A stretch of 64,000 bases of DNA from Streptomyces sp. Ru62 (lineage in GTDB: Bacteria; Actinomycetota; Actinomycetes; Streptomycetales; Streptomycetaceae). Shown here piece by piece: positions 1 to 8,585 of this stretch; within the stretch, counting starts at the first letter, position 1, and each line of letters starts with the position of its first letter. The notes beneath the pieces were generated by a model, which was given only the letters and a program-made list of their open reading frames with translations, did no database searches and was not told the origin of the DNA. Position numbers and translations under genes: made by a program. The stretch spans positions 186,001 through 250,000 of the forward strand of contig NZ_PQSU01000012.1 in NCBI RefSeq assembly GCF_002920615.1, written 5' to 3'.

Positions 1-651
1 CAGCGGCTCGGCAATCCCGGCTGGCGCTGGCGGGCCCTGCTGGGGCTGGTGCTGTGCGGCACCGCGCTCCTCGCGCCCGCCTACCAGGTGCACCTGGGGA
101 CCGTGGTCTCGCTGTTCAAGCACGTCGGCTTCGGCCTGCTGTTCGCCGCGCCGATGGCCGGCGTCGGCGTGACCCGGCTGATCGGGGCGCACTTCCGCTA
201 CCCCCAGCTCGGCATCATGCTGTGGACGGCGACGCTCTGTCTCGGCATCTCGCAGGCGGACTGGCGCTTCGGCGTCTGGCCCGACTCCTCGAAGATGATC
301 CAGGTCATCGACTCCCACGTGGACCGCAAGGGCCACTACCTCGCCTCGACGCCCGAGGTCCCCGTCTACTACCTGCGCGACAGGACCAGCCACCGGCAGT
401 GGCAGGGCGTCTTCGCCCTGGAGTACACGGACAGGAAGGGCACGTACCACAAGGGTGACGCCGCCTACCGCGCGGCGCTGCGCGACGGCGAGTTCGACCT
501 GATCGTCCTGGACGGTCTCACCAACCCCCGGGTGGACGCCGTCGTCGCGGACGCGGTCAAGGGCAATGCGCACTACCGGCTCCTCGCCGACCTGCCCTTC
601 CGCAACTCCAGCGGCACCGGCCACTACCGCATCTGGGTCAAGACCGCCTGA
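1..651 (+). CDS. Membrane glycan-assembly protein, C-terminal part (5' truncated by window edge)
   Basis: The frame is open from base 1, so the start lies outside the window; 216 codons are visible. The first ~85 residues are hydrophobic and hold about three membrane segments (around LVLCGTALLAPAY, HVGFGLLFAAPMAGVGV and IMLWTATLCLGI). A soluble ~125-residue tail follows and ends FRNSSGTGHYRIWVKTA. The layout fits the end of a multi-pass GT39/ArnT-like glycosyltransferase whose extracytoplasmic domain follows the last helix. The next two genes (nucleotide-sugar dehydrogenase, polyprenol-phosphate mannose synthase) also point to lipid-linked sugar transfer. The catalytic N-terminus is not visible, so the family is an inference. 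Confidence 0.6.
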   Translation, partial: QRLGNPGWRWRALLGLVLCGTALLAPAYQVHLGTVVSLFKHVGFGLLFAAPMAGVGVTRLIGAHFRYPQLGIMLWTATLCLGISQADWRFGVWPDSSKMIQVIDSHVDRKGHYLASTPEVPVYYLRDRTSHRQWQGVFALEYTDRKGTYHKGDAAYRAALRDGEFDLIVLDGLTNPRVDAVVADAVKGNAHYRLLADLPFRNSSGTGHYRIWVKTA

Positions 652-688
652 CGCACCCGAAGCATCCGAAGCGAGAAAGGCCGTTCCC

Positions 689-1993
689 TTGCGGCTCACC
701 GTCATCGGCACCGGCTACCTCGGTGCCACCCACGCCGCCTGCATGGCGGAACTCGGCCACGACGTGCTCGGCGTCGACGTCGACCCGGAGAAGGCCGCCG
801 CGCTGAGCGCCGGCCGCGTGCCCTTCCACGAGCCCGGGCTGCCCGAGCTGATCGCGAAGCACACCGCGAGCGGCCGGCTGCGCTTCACCACCTCCTTCGC
901 CGAGGCCGGGGCCTTCGGCGAGGTGCACTTCGTGTGCGTCGGCACCCCGCAGCGCGCGGACTCCGGCGCCGCCGACCTCAGCCACGTCGACGCGGCCTTC
1001 GCCGCCGTGGCCGCGCACGCGGCGCCGGACGCGCTGGTCGTGGGCAAGTCCACCGTGCCCGTCGGCACGGCGGAGCGGCTGGCGCGGACGTACGCCACCG
1101 AGGTCGCCTGGAACCCGGAGTTCCTGCGCGAGGGCTTCGCGGTCGAGGACACGCTGCGCCCGGACCGGCTGGTGTTCGGCGTGGACAGTGCCCGCGCCGA
1201 GACGATCCTGCGCGCGGTGTACGCCCCGGTCCTCGCCGCCGGCACCCCGCTCGTCACCGCCGACTTCCCGACCGCCGAGCTGGTCAAGACGGCCGCCAAC
1301 GCCTTCCTCGCCACCAAGATCTCCTTCATCAACGCGATGGCCGAGGTGTGCGAGGCGGCCGGCGGCGATGTGCGCATCCTCGCCGAGGCACTGGGCCACG
1401 ACGACCGGATCGGCCCCGAGTTCCTGCGCGCCGGGATCGGCTTCGGCGGCGGCTGCCTGCCGAAGGACATCCGCGCCTTCGCGCACCGCGCCGACGAGCT
1501 GGGCGTTCCGCTGACCTTCCTGCGCGAGGTCGACGCGATCAACATGCGGCGCCGGGACCGGGTGGTGGAGCTGGCCCGCGAGCTGTGCGGGCCGGACGTG
1601 CTCGGCGCCCGGGTCACCGTCCTCGGTGCCGCCTTCAAGCCCGGCTCCGACGACATCCGGGACTCGCCCGCGCTGGCCGTGGCGGCGCGGCTGCGGCTGG
1701 AGGGCGCCGACGTCACCGTCCACGACCCCGAGGCGATGGACAACGCCCGCAAGGCGTTCCCGCTGCTCGGGTACGCGCTGACCGTGGAGGACGCGCTGCG
1801 CGGGGCCGATCTGGTGCTGCACCTGACCGAGTGGCCGCAGTTCCGGGAGATCGACCCGGAGCGGGCGGCGGCGCTGGTGGCCCGCCCCCGCATCGTGGAC
1901 GGACGAGGGGTGCTCGACGCGGACCGCTGGGCCGCGGCGGGCTGGCGGTTCCGGGCGCTGGGCACGCCGGCGCCCGCAGGGGAGGGACACTGA
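689..1993 (+). CDS. UDP-glucose/GDP-mannose dehydrogenase family protein
   Basis: 434 residues. These enzymes oxidise a nucleotide sugar to the uronate with two NAD+. The N-terminal Rossmann motif is VIGTGYLG (G7-G12). The catalytic Lys (LVKTAANAF, about K200) and nucleophilic Cys (GFGGGCLPKD, about C256) are both present, so it looks active. The TTG start at 689 is preferred because MRLTVIGTGYLG is the normal N-terminus and GAGAAAGG lies just upstream; the open frame runs further upstream but overlaps the preceding gene. Its stop overlaps the next ATG (ATGA). Substrate (UDP-glucose or another) cannot be read from sequence. Contrast the catalytically dead homologue at 40979-42187. Confidence 0.9.
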   Translation: MRLTVIGTGYLGATHAACMAELGHDVLGVDVDPEKAAALSAGRVPFHEPGLPELIAKHTASGRLRFTTSFAEAGAFGEVHFVCVGTPQRADSGAADLSHVDAAFAAVAAHAAPDALVVGKSTVPVGTAERLARTYATEVAWNPEFLREGFAVEDTLRPDRLVFGVDSARAETILRAVYAPVLAAGTPLVTADFPTAELVKTAANAFLATKISFINAMAEVCEAAGGDVRILAEALGHDDRIGPEFLRAGIGFGGGCLPKDIRAFAHRADELGVPLTFLREVDAINMRRRDRVVELARELCGPDVLGARVTVLGAAFKPGSDDIRDSPALAVAARLRLEGADVTVHDPEAMDNARKAFPLLGYALTVEDALRGADLVLHLTEWPQFREIDPERAAALVARPRIVDGRGVLDADRWAAAGWRFRALGTPAPAGEGH

Positions 1994-2736
1994 TGGCACA
2001 GGACGAGCTGCCGGTCACCGTGGTGATGCCGACGTACAACGAGGCGGCGAACCTGCCGGGGATGGCCGAGGCGGTGCTCGGGCTGCCGCTGGACGCCCTG
2101 CATCTGAAGATCGTCGACGACTCCAGCCCGGACGGCACCGGGCGGATCGCCGAGGAGCTGGCGGCGGAGTACAACAGCGGCGGGCGGCGCCGGATGAGCG
2201 TGCTGCACCGCACCGCGAAGGACGGGCTGGGACGGGCGTACACGGCCGGGATGTCCGCCGCGCTCGCGGAGGGCGCCGCGTACGTCGTCCAGATGGACGC
2301 CGACGGCAGCCACCCCGTGGAGGCCGTGCCCCGCATGCTGGAGGCGGCCCTCGCCTCGGGCGCCGGTCTCGTGGTGGGCAGCCGGTACGTCGAGGGCGGC
2401 TCGCTGGACGAGCGGTGGGGCGCGCACCGGGTGCTGCTGTCCCGCTTCGCCAACCGGTACGCGCGCGTCGTCCTCGGCACCGAGATCCAGGACATCACGG
2501 CCGGCTTCAACCTGTGGTCGGCGGCGACCCTCAGGGACGTGGACCTGTCGTCGCTGGACAGCGCGGGCTACAGCTTCCAGGTGGAGCTGAAGTACAAGGC
2601 CGTACGCGCCGGGCACACGGCCGTGGAGATCCCGATCCGGTTCGCCGAGCGCACGGAGGGTGCCTCCAAGATGACCCTGCGCACCCAGCTGGAGTCGGCC
2701 GTGCTGCCGCTGCGGCTCCGGCTGAAGCGGCAGTAG
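1993..2736 (+). CDS. Polyprenol monophosphomannose synthase (DPM1-like GT2 glycosyltransferase)
   Basis: 247 residues. Family members transfer mannose from GDP-mannose to polyprenyl phosphate at the inner membrane face, making the donor for protein O-mannosylation and lipoglycans. GT-A motifs are visible: VVMPTYNEAANLPG at the N-terminus, KIVDDSSPDGTG for nucleotide binding and VVQMDADGSHP carrying the metal-binding DxD. No membrane helix is present, as in the actinobacterial single-domain Ppm1 catalytic unit. It overlaps the upstream dehydrogenase by ATGA, so the two are translationally coupled, and it probably feeds the membrane transferase at 1-651. Confidence 0.9.
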   Translation: MAQDELPVTVVMPTYNEAANLPGMAEAVLGLPLDALHLKIVDDSSPDGTGRIAEELAAEYNSGGRRRMSVLHRTAKDGLGRAYTAGMSAALAEGAAYVVQMDADGSHPVEAVPRMLEAALASGAGLVVGSRYVEGGSLDERWGAHRVLLSRFANRYARVVLGTEIQDITAGFNLWSAATLRDVDLSSLDSAGYSFQVELKYKAVRAGHTAVEIPIRFAERTEGASKMTLRTQLESAVLPLRLRLKRQ

Positions 2737-2748
2737 GCGCGCGCCCGG

Positions 2749-3621
2749 CTACCGGGCGGCGGCCGAGGCCTGGGCCTGGCCGCGGCGGTGGATCTGGTTC
2801 GCGGTGAACTGGGCGAGGTCGTTGCCCGCGTCGAACACCTTGGTGTCCTTGGTCGTCACGTCCTTGCCGCTGGTGAAGCCGGAGATCGTGAAGTAGGCGT
2901 AGCGGCCGTAGGCGTTCCTGGTCGAGCGGCAGAACGCGCCGTCGCAGAAGGGCTTGACGCCCTTGCCGAACAGCGAGCGCACGATGCTCCGGTCGTCGGT
3001 CTGGCCCTTGGCCTTGGTGGCCTTGTCCGCGTCGTCGAAGACGGCGACGCCGACGGTGACCGCGATTCCGCCGTTCGTGTAGGTCACGCGCATCAGGCGG
3101 GTGCAGCCGTTGCCGGTGAGGATCTTGGGGAGGGTGCCGCCGGCGGCGGTGGCACAGCTCTTGGTGTCGGCCGTCGGACCCTTCTTGTACACCGTGCCGC
3201 CCATGGTCAGCTGCGTGCCCGGGAACAGGGTGTCCGGGCTCAGCGGGGCGGTGTCCTTCTTGGCGCTGGAGATGAAGTCCGCGGGGTCCAGCGGCGGCGG
3301 CGCGCTGGTGGGCGCGAAGGACGGCGTCGCGGTGCCCGTGCCGGGCAGCGATCCGCTGGCGGGCAGGTTGCTGGGACCGGCCTGCGGGTCACCGCCGTTC
3401 GCGGAGACGACGGCCATGGCGACCGCCGTGCCTATCGCGACGGTGGCGAGCGCGCCGCCGGCTATGAACAGCAGCTTGCGGCGCTTGTTCCGCGTCTCCG
3501 ATGCCTCGGCGAGCGCGGCCCAGTCCGGCGTCCCGTCGTCGGATCCGCTGTTCCACGGCTGCTGGGAATTCGGTTTCCAGGGATCCCATTGAGACTGGGG
3601 TCCCCCCTGCCCGTAACTCAT
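2749..3621 (-). CDS. Single-pass membrane protein with an extracytoplasmic domain, function unknown
   Basis: 290 residues. I do not recognise a named family. Residues 1-~45 are a Gln/Trp/Pro-rich cytoplasmic stretch (QSQWDPWKPNSQQPW). A basic stop (RNKRRK) and one helix (LLFIAGGALATVAIGTAVAMAVVS) follow. A Pro/Thr/Ser linker then leads to a ~170-residue extracytoplasmic domain with four Cys (KSCATA, NGCTRL, FCDGAFC) that could form two disulfides. The start MSYGQGG is chosen; an in-frame ATG three codons upstream (3630) is possible. It is convergent with the mannose synthase (12-base gap) and divergent from rplM. Confidence 0.75.
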   Translation of the reverse strand: MSYGQGGPQSQWDPWKPNSQQPWNSGSDDGTPDWAALAEASETRNKRRKLLFIAGGALATVAIGTAVAMAVVSANGGDPQAGPSNLPASGSLPGTGTATPSFAPTSAPPPLDPADFISSAKKDTAPLSPDTLFPGTQLTMGGTVYKKGPTADTKSCATAAGGTLPKILTGNGCTRLMRVTYTNGGIAVTVGVAVFDDADKATKAKGQTDDRSIVRSLFGKGVKPFCDGAFCRSTRNAYGRYAYFTISGFTSGKDVTTKDTKVFDAGNDLAQFTANQIHRRGQAQASAAAR

Positions 3622-3680
3622 GGGGCGCATCTTAGACGGGGGGCCGGTGGTGCGGGGTCCCTCTGACGGCCTGCCTCGTT

Positions 3681-3710
3681 TTGACCCGTCCGGGGGCTGC
3701 CCGGTAACCT
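3681..3710 (+). promoter_or_regulatory. rplM-rpsI promoter, housekeeping sigma type
   Basis: TTGACC (3681-3686) and TAACCT (3705-3710) are separated by 18 bases, close to the HrdB consensus. Transcription would start near 3717 and leave a ~170-base leader before the rplM GTG. The leader contains the near-complementary GACGGGCCC / GGGCC stretches around 3750-3778. A long leader fits control of a ribosomal protein operon, but no binding site is identified. Confidence 0.6.
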
Positions 3711-3889
3711 ACTTCTTCGTTGTGTATTGGCTTGCTCATTCTCACGGGACGGGCCCTTACACCGGTCCACCGGGCCGATGACCAGCGACCCCACGCACGC
3801 GGTTTGCGTCGCCGCCGTGGGTCAAGGCTGTCGTGATCGTTTCGGTGACCTTGTTTAGGACCATTCACTCGAAGCGAAGGCTACGAACC

Positions 3890-4333
3890 GTGCGTACGTA
3901 CAGCCCCAAGCCCGGCGATGTGACGCGCCAGTGGCACGTCATCGACGCTCAGGACGTTGTCCTGGGCCGTCTCGCCACCACTGCTGCGACCCTCCTCCGG
4001 GGCAAGCACAAGCCGATCTACGCGCCGCACGTCGACGCTGGTGACTTCGTCATCATCATCAACGCCGACAAGGTGCACCTGTCCGGCAACAAGCGGACCC
4101 AGAAGATGGCGTACCGCCACTCCGGTTACCCGGGTGGTCTGCGCTCCGTCCGCTACGACGAGCTGCTCGACAAGAACCCCGAGAAGGCCATCGAGAAGGC
4201 CGTCAAGGGCATGCTCCCCAAGAACACGCTGGGCCGTCAGATGCTCTCGAAGCTGAAGGTCTACAAGGGTGACCAGCACCCGCACGCTGCCCAGCAGCCG
4301 GTGCCGTTCGAGATCACCCAGGTCGCGCAGTAA
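3890..4333 (+). CDS. rplM: 50S ribosomal protein L13
   Basis: 147 residues, the usual actinobacterial length. L13 is an early-assembling protein of the large subunit. Recognisable blocks are WHVIDAQDVVLGRLAT, GDFVIIINADKVHLSGNK, RHSGYPGGLRS and AVKGMLPKNTLGRQ. The GTG at 3890 (VRTYSPKPGD) is chosen over a longer frame from 3833 because it gives the family N-terminus. The standard rplM-rpsI operon continues with rpsI 42 bases downstream. Confidence 0.97.
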   Translation: MRTYSPKPGDVTRQWHVIDAQDVVLGRLATTAATLLRGKHKPIYAPHVDAGDFVIIINADKVHLSGNKRTQKMAYRHSGYPGGLRSVRYDELLDKNPEKAIEKAVKGMLPKNTLGRQMLSKLKVYKGDQHPHAAQQPVPFEITQVAQ

Positions 4334-4375
4334 GTCCGGCCACCCCCTAAGACTGAAGAGAATCTGAGGAGAATC

Positions 4376-4888
4376 GTGGCCGAGACCACTGCCGAGCAGC
4401 CGCTCGAAGAGCTTGACATCGACAGCTACACCACCGAGTCCGAGGTCCCCGTCGAGGGTGAGTACACCTCGGAGTCCCTGGCCTCCCGCTTCGGCGAGCC
4501 GCAGCCGGCCGCCGGCCTGGGCCGCCGCAAGAACGCCATCGCCCGCGTCCGGATCGTCCCGGGCACCGGCAAGTGGAAGATCAACGGTCGCACCCTTGAG
4601 GACTACTTCCCCAACAAGGTGCACCAGCAGGAAGTCAACGAGCCGTTCAAGGTCCTGGAGCTTGAGGGCCGTTACGACGTCATCGCCCGCATCGCGGGTG
4701 GCGGTGTCTCCGGTCAGGCCGGTGCGCTCCGTCTCGGTGTCGCCCGTGCGCTGAACGAGGCCGACGTCGACAACAACCGCGGCCCGCTGAAGAAGGCCGG
4801 CTTCCTCAAGCGCGACGACCGTGCGGTCGAGCGCAAGAAGGCCGGTCTGAAGAAGGCCCGCAAGGCCCCGCAGTACAGCAAGCGCTAA
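4376..4888 (+). CDS. rpsI: 30S ribosomal protein S9
   Basis: 170 residues. S9 binds the 16S rRNA head, and its basic C-terminal tail reaches the P-site tRNA. The core starts at GLGRRKNAIARVRIVPGTG; the IAGGGVSGQAGALRLGVAR block and the C-terminal RKAPQYSKR ending in KR are diagnostic. An acidic N-terminal extension of ~45 residues is typical of high-G+C actinobacteria. The start is GTG at 4376 behind GAGGAGA (4366-4372). It is the last gene of the operon, closed by the hairpin at 4912-4954. Confidence 0.97.
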   Translation: MAETTAEQPLEELDIDSYTTESEVPVEGEYTSESLASRFGEPQPAAGLGRRKNAIARVRIVPGTGKWKINGRTLEDYFPNKVHQQEVNEPFKVLELEGRYDVIARIAGGGVSGQAGALRLGVARALNEADVDNNRGPLKKAGFLKRDDRAVERKKAGLKKARKAPQYSKR

Positions 4889-4911
4889 TCAGCAGCTGCC
4901 TGCTCGTACTC

Positions 4912-4954
4912 CGAACGCCCCGGCGGCACGCCACTTGTGCCGTCGGGGCGTTCG
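4912..4954 (+). terminator. Rho-independent terminator after rpsI
   Basis: Arms 4912-4929 (CGAACGCCCCGGCGGCAC) and 4937-4954 pair over 18 bp with one G-T wobble around a 7-base loop, followed by TTTAT. It separates the ribosomal operon from glmM. Confidence 0.85.
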
Positions 4955-5067
4955 TTTATCCCCGCCAAGGGCGTATAACGACACAAGACGCTCAAAGGCT
5001 TGTGTGATCGGATGTCGTGGCGTCTGCCATCATTCCCGGCAGCAAGGACGCTTCCTCAGGAGGACAA

Positions 5068-6426
5068 GTGGGACGACTCTTCGGCACGGACGGCGTGCGC
5101 GGTGTCGCCAACGCGGATCTGACGGCCGAGATGGCGCTCGGCCTCTCCGTCGCCGCGGCGCACGTGCTGGCCGAGGCGGGCACCTTCGAGGGCCACAAGC
5201 CGACGGCGGTGGTCGGACGGGACCCGCGCGCGTCCGGGGAGTTCCTGGAGGCGGCGGTGGTCGCCGGCCTGGCCAGCGCGGGCGTGGACGTCCTGCGTGT
5301 CGGCGTGCTGCCGACCCCCGCGGTGGCGCACCTCACCGGAGTGCTCGGCGCCGACCTCGGCGTGATGCTCTCGGCCAGCCACAACGCCATGCCGGACAAC
5401 GGCATCAAGTTCTTCGCGCGCGGCGGCCACAAACTCGCCGACGAGCTGGAGGACCGGATCGAGGCGGTCTACGACGCGCACCGGCACGGCGAGCCGTGGG
5501 AGCGTCCGACGGGCGCCGGGGTCGGGCGCGTGCGGCCGTACGAGGAGGGCTTCGAGAGTTACGTCGCCCACCTGCTCGCGGTGCTGCCCAACCGGCTCGA
5601 CGGGCTGAAGATCGTCCTGGACGAAGCGCACGGCGCGGCCTCGGGGGTCTCGCCGGAGGCGTTCGCGCGGGCCGGTGCCCAGGTCGTCACGATCGGCGCC
5701 GAGCCGGACGGCCTCAACATCAACGACGGCTGCGGCTCGACCCACCTGGACAAGCTCAAGGCCGCGGTCGTCGAGCACGGCGCGGACCTCGGCGTCGCGC
5801 ACGACGGTGACGCCGACCGCTGCCTGGCCGTGGACCACACCGGTGAGGAGGTCGACGGCGACCAGATCCTCGCCGTGCTCGCGCTGGCGATGCGGGAGCG
5901 TTCCGCACTGCGCTCCGACACCGTCGTCGCGACCGTGATGTCCAACCTCGGCTTCAAGCTGGCCATGGAGAGCGCGGGCATCCGGCTCGTGCAGACGGCC
6001 GTGGGCGACCGGTACGTGCTGGAGGAGATGAAGGAGCACGGGTACGCCCTCGGCGGCGAGCAGTCCGGGCACGTCATCGTCCTGGACCACGCGACCACCG
6101 GTGACGGCACGCTGACCGGGCTGCTGCTGGCGGCGCGGGTCGCGGAGACCGGCCGTACGCTGCGGGAGCTGGCCTCCGTCATGGAGCGGCTGCCGCAGGT
6201 GCTGATCAACGTGCCCGACGTGGACAAGTCGCGGGTGCGTACGTCGGCCGACCTCGCCGCCGCCGTGTCCGAGGCCGAGCGGGAACTCGGGGAGACCGGG
6301 CGGGTGTTGCTGCGTCCTTCCGGCACCGAGCCTCTGGTGCGGGTGATGGTGGAGGCCGCCGACATCGAGCAGGCGCGCTCTGTCGCCGGGCGGCTGGCCG
6401 ACGCCGTGAAGTCCGCGCTGGGTTAG
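5068..6426 (+). CDS. glmM: Phosphoglucosamine mutase
   Basis: 452 residues. It interconverts glucosamine-6-phosphate and glucosamine-1-phosphate, the step after GlmS towards UDP-GlcNAc and peptidoglycan. Domain signatures are in order: LFGTDGVRGVAN, the active-site phosphoserine loop MLSASHNAMPDNGIK, the metal-binding loop AHDGDADRC, the sugar-binding GGEQSGH, and the phosphate-binding RPSGTEPLVRVM. The GTG at 5068 is chosen because it has CAGGAGGA directly upstream and gives MGRLFGTDGVRG; an earlier in-frame start at 5017 would put the family core 17 residues in. It stands alone between terminators. Confidence 0.96.
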   Translation: MGRLFGTDGVRGVANADLTAEMALGLSVAAAHVLAEAGTFEGHKPTAVVGRDPRASGEFLEAAVVAGLASAGVDVLRVGVLPTPAVAHLTGVLGADLGVMLSASHNAMPDNGIKFFARGGHKLADELEDRIEAVYDAHRHGEPWERPTGAGVGRVRPYEEGFESYVAHLLAVLPNRLDGLKIVLDEAHGAASGVSPEAFARAGAQVVTIGAEPDGLNINDGCGSTHLDKLKAAVVEHGADLGVAHDGDADRCLAVDHTGEEVDGDQILAVLALAMRERSALRSDTVVATVMSNLGFKLAMESAGIRLVQTAVGDRYVLEEMKEHGYALGGEQSGHVIVLDHATTGDGTLTGLLLAARVAETGRTLRELASVMERLPQVLINVPDVDKSRVRTSADLAAAVSEAERELGETGRVLLRPSGTEPLVRVMVEAADIEQARSVAGRLADAVKSALG

Positions 6427-6478
6427 CGCCGGGTCCGGGGCGCGCGGACCGGTCCGTGGCGGGCTGCGGCTCCGCCGG

Positions 6479-6514
6479 CCGTGGCTGATCGCGCGATTCC
6501 CCGCGCCCCTGGGC
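6479..6514 (-). repeat. Dispersed Streptomyces intergenic repeat, copy 1
   Basis: On the minus strand this reads GGGGCGCGGGGAATCGCG and onward to GATCAGCCAC. The core recurs at 15096-15135 and 58660-58700 in this window. It lies between the convergent glmM and DUF389 genes and has no coding potential. Confidence 0.6.
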
Positions 6515-6528
6515 CGGTTGCGTCGCCC

Positions 6529-7461
6529 TCAGCCGATGCGTTGCCGTTGTTTCCCCCAGAAGTACTTCTGCGCCAGCAGGGTGAGCGTTCCCGCCAGGAT
6601 GATGCCCAGCAGGTTGAGCAGGAGCTGGGTCGTCGAGCCGCTCGTCTGGGACGTGTCGCCGTAGGCCAGTGCCACCGCGGCGTTGGCGGCGGCCGGGACC
6701 GTGGTCACCGAGATGGCGACGCCCACCAGGGCGCCGGACTTGGCGGACGTCAGGGACAGGGTGCCGGCGATGCCGGCGAGGACCGCCACGATGAGCGAGA
6801 AGGCGTCCGGGGCGTACACGAAGGCCGTGTTGGGGCGTTCGCCCTCCAGGTCGGACCGGTGGAAGAGCCCGATGGCGTCCATGAACAGGGTGAACCCGAC
6901 CGTCACCGCCATCGCCAGCGCGAAGCCCACCAGCAGGGCGGTCAGCGAGCGCCATGCCAGGCGCGGCCGGCGTCGCACGAGAGCCGTGCAGATGCCGGCC
7001 AGCGGGCCGAACTCCGGGCCCACCGCCATCGCGCCCACGATCAGGATCGCGTTGTCCAGCACGACACCGCAGGCCGCGATCATCGTGGCAAGGGTGATGA
7101 AGGCCGCGTAGGTGACCGACAGCGTCGACTCCTCGTGGGTGGCCTCGGTCAGGCCCTCCCACAGCACCGCGTCCGCGCCCTCTCCCGGCGCCTCCTCCTC
7201 GGCCTCGTCGGCCCGCCGGGACAGGGAGAGGTCGATGGTCTCCATGGCGATCGAGCCGGTGTCGTCCAGACCGAGGCGCCGTAGCCCGGCGATGAGTTCG
7301 TCGCCCGCCTCGCGGGCCACGTCGCACAGGACGACGTCGCCGGCGGGGTCACGGGCGGCGCCGGGCAGGACCACGAGGTGGGTGGTGCCGACCGTCGTCT
7401 CGATCAGACGGACCACCTCGTCGGTCCGCTCCGCGGGGGTGATCAGGCGCAGATGCAACAT
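6529..7461 (-). CDS. DUF389 family integral membrane protein
   Basis: 310 residues. An N-terminal ~110-residue cytoplasmic domain (MLHLRLITPAERTDEVVRLIE..., ferredoxin-like in appearance) precedes about six membrane segments, for example TYAAFITLATMIAACGVVLDNAILIVGAMAVGPEF, the DUF389 signature region. The C-terminus is KYFWGKQRQRIG. The family function is not established; a transport role is often guessed. An in-frame ATG three codons upstream (7470) is an alternative start. It follows coaA on the same strand after ~20 bases, so co-transcription is likely. Confidence 0.85.
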   Translation of the reverse strand: MLHLRLITPAERTDEVVRLIETTVGTTHLVVLPGAARDPAGDVVLCDVAREAGDELIAGLRRLGLDDTGSIAMETIDLSLSRRADEAEEEAPGEGADAVLWEGLTEATHEESTLSVTYAAFITLATMIAACGVVLDNAILIVGAMAVGPEFGPLAGICTALVRRRPRLAWRSLTALLVGFALAMAVTVGFTLFMDAIGLFHRSDLEGERPNTAFVYAPDAFSLIVAVLAGIAGTLSLTSAKSGALVGVAISVTTVPAAANAAVALAYGDTSQTSGSTTQLLLNLLGIILAGTLTLLAQKYFWGKQRQRIG

Positions 7462-7483
7462 GGCGCCCATCCAACAGGTTCCG

Positions 7484-8473
7484 CTACAGCTTGCGGAGTC
7501 TGAGGCGCTGGACCTTGTGGTCCTGGCCCTTGCGGAGGATGAGGGTGGCCCGGCCCCGGGTCGGGGCGATGTTCTCGACCAGATTGGGCTTGTTGATGGT
7601 CCGCCAGAGCGTGCGGGCGTAGTCCAGGGCCTCCTCCTCGGAGACCTGGGTGTACTTGCGGAAGTACGAGTTCGGGTTCTGGAACGCCGTCTGGCGCAGC
7701 TTCTTGAAGCGGCTCAGGTACCAGTTCTCGATGTCGTCGGCGCTCGCGTCGACGTACACGCTGAAGTCGAAGTAGTCGGCGAGACCGACCCGGGTGCGGC
7801 CGTCCTTGCCTGGCAGGGCGGGCTGGAGGACGTTCAGGCCCTCCACGATCAGGATGTCCGGGCGGCGGACGGTGAGCTTCTCGCCGGGCACGATGTCGTA
7901 GATGAGGTGCGAGTAGACCGGCGCGGACACCTCGCCCTTGCCGGCCTTGATGTCGGCGACGAAACGGGTGAGGGCCCGGCGGTCGTAGGACTCGGGGAAG
8001 CCCTTGCGCGACATCAGGCCGCGGGCCTCCAACTCCCGGGTGGGCAGCAGGAAGCCGTCCGTCGTGACCAGCTCCACGCGCGGGTGCTCGGGCCAGCGGG
8101 AGAGCAGGGCCTGGAGCAGGCGGGCGACCGTGGACTTCCCCACGGCGACCGAGCCGGCCACCCCTATGACGAACGGGGTGCCGGACTGGGAGCCCTTCTC
8201 CCCGAGGAAGGTGTTCAGCGCGCCCCGGAGGCCGTCCGTGGCGCCGACGTAGAGATTGAGGAGCCGGGAGAGCGGGAGGTAGATGTCCCGCACCTCGTCC
8301 AGGTCGATGACGTCGCCGAGGCCGCGGAGCTTCTCCACCTCCTCGGCGGTGAGCGGCAGCGGCGTCTTGTCACGCAGCGCGCTCCACTCGGCACGGGTGA
8401 GATCGACGTAGGGAGTCGCCTCCGGCCTGTGCCGGTGGGCGCTCCGGGGCATCGAGGAGACCGGTGAGATCAC
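7484..8473 (-). CDS. coaA: Type I pantothenate kinase
   Basis: 329 residues. It phosphorylates pantothenate with ATP, the first and regulated step of coenzyme A synthesis. The Walker A loop GVAGSVAVGKSTVARLL, the LVTTDGFLLP strand-turn, the MSRKGFPESYD segment and the catalytic-domain stretch IVEGLNVLQ are all present, and the length matches actinobacterial CoaA. The start is GTG at 8473 (MISPVSSMPRSAHRH). AACAAT lies five bases upstream on the minus strand, so the mRNA may be nearly leaderless. It is first of a coaA-DUF389 pair. Confidence 0.95.
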   Translation of the reverse strand: MISPVSSMPRSAHRHRPEATPYVDLTRAEWSALRDKTPLPLTAEEVEKLRGLGDVIDLDEVRDIYLPLSRLLNLYVGATDGLRGALNTFLGEKGSQSGTPFVIGVAGSVAVGKSTVARLLQALLSRWPEHPRVELVTTDGFLLPTRELEARGLMSRKGFPESYDRRALTRFVADIKAGKGEVSAPVYSHLIYDIVPGEKLTVRRPDILIVEGLNVLQPALPGKDGRTRVGLADYFDFSVYVDASADDIENWYLSRFKKLRQTAFQNPNSYFRKYTQVSEEEALDYARTLWRTINKPNLVENIAPTRGRATLILRKGQDHKVQRLRLRKL

Positions 8474-8585
8474 AGTCCATTGTTAACGGAGTTTGAACGG
8501 GTGGCGGGGTGGGGTGCGTCACGCGTCCGGTGGCGAACGTCACGCGGTCTCTGCCCACCCCGCCCGGGGCGCCCCGACGGGTGCC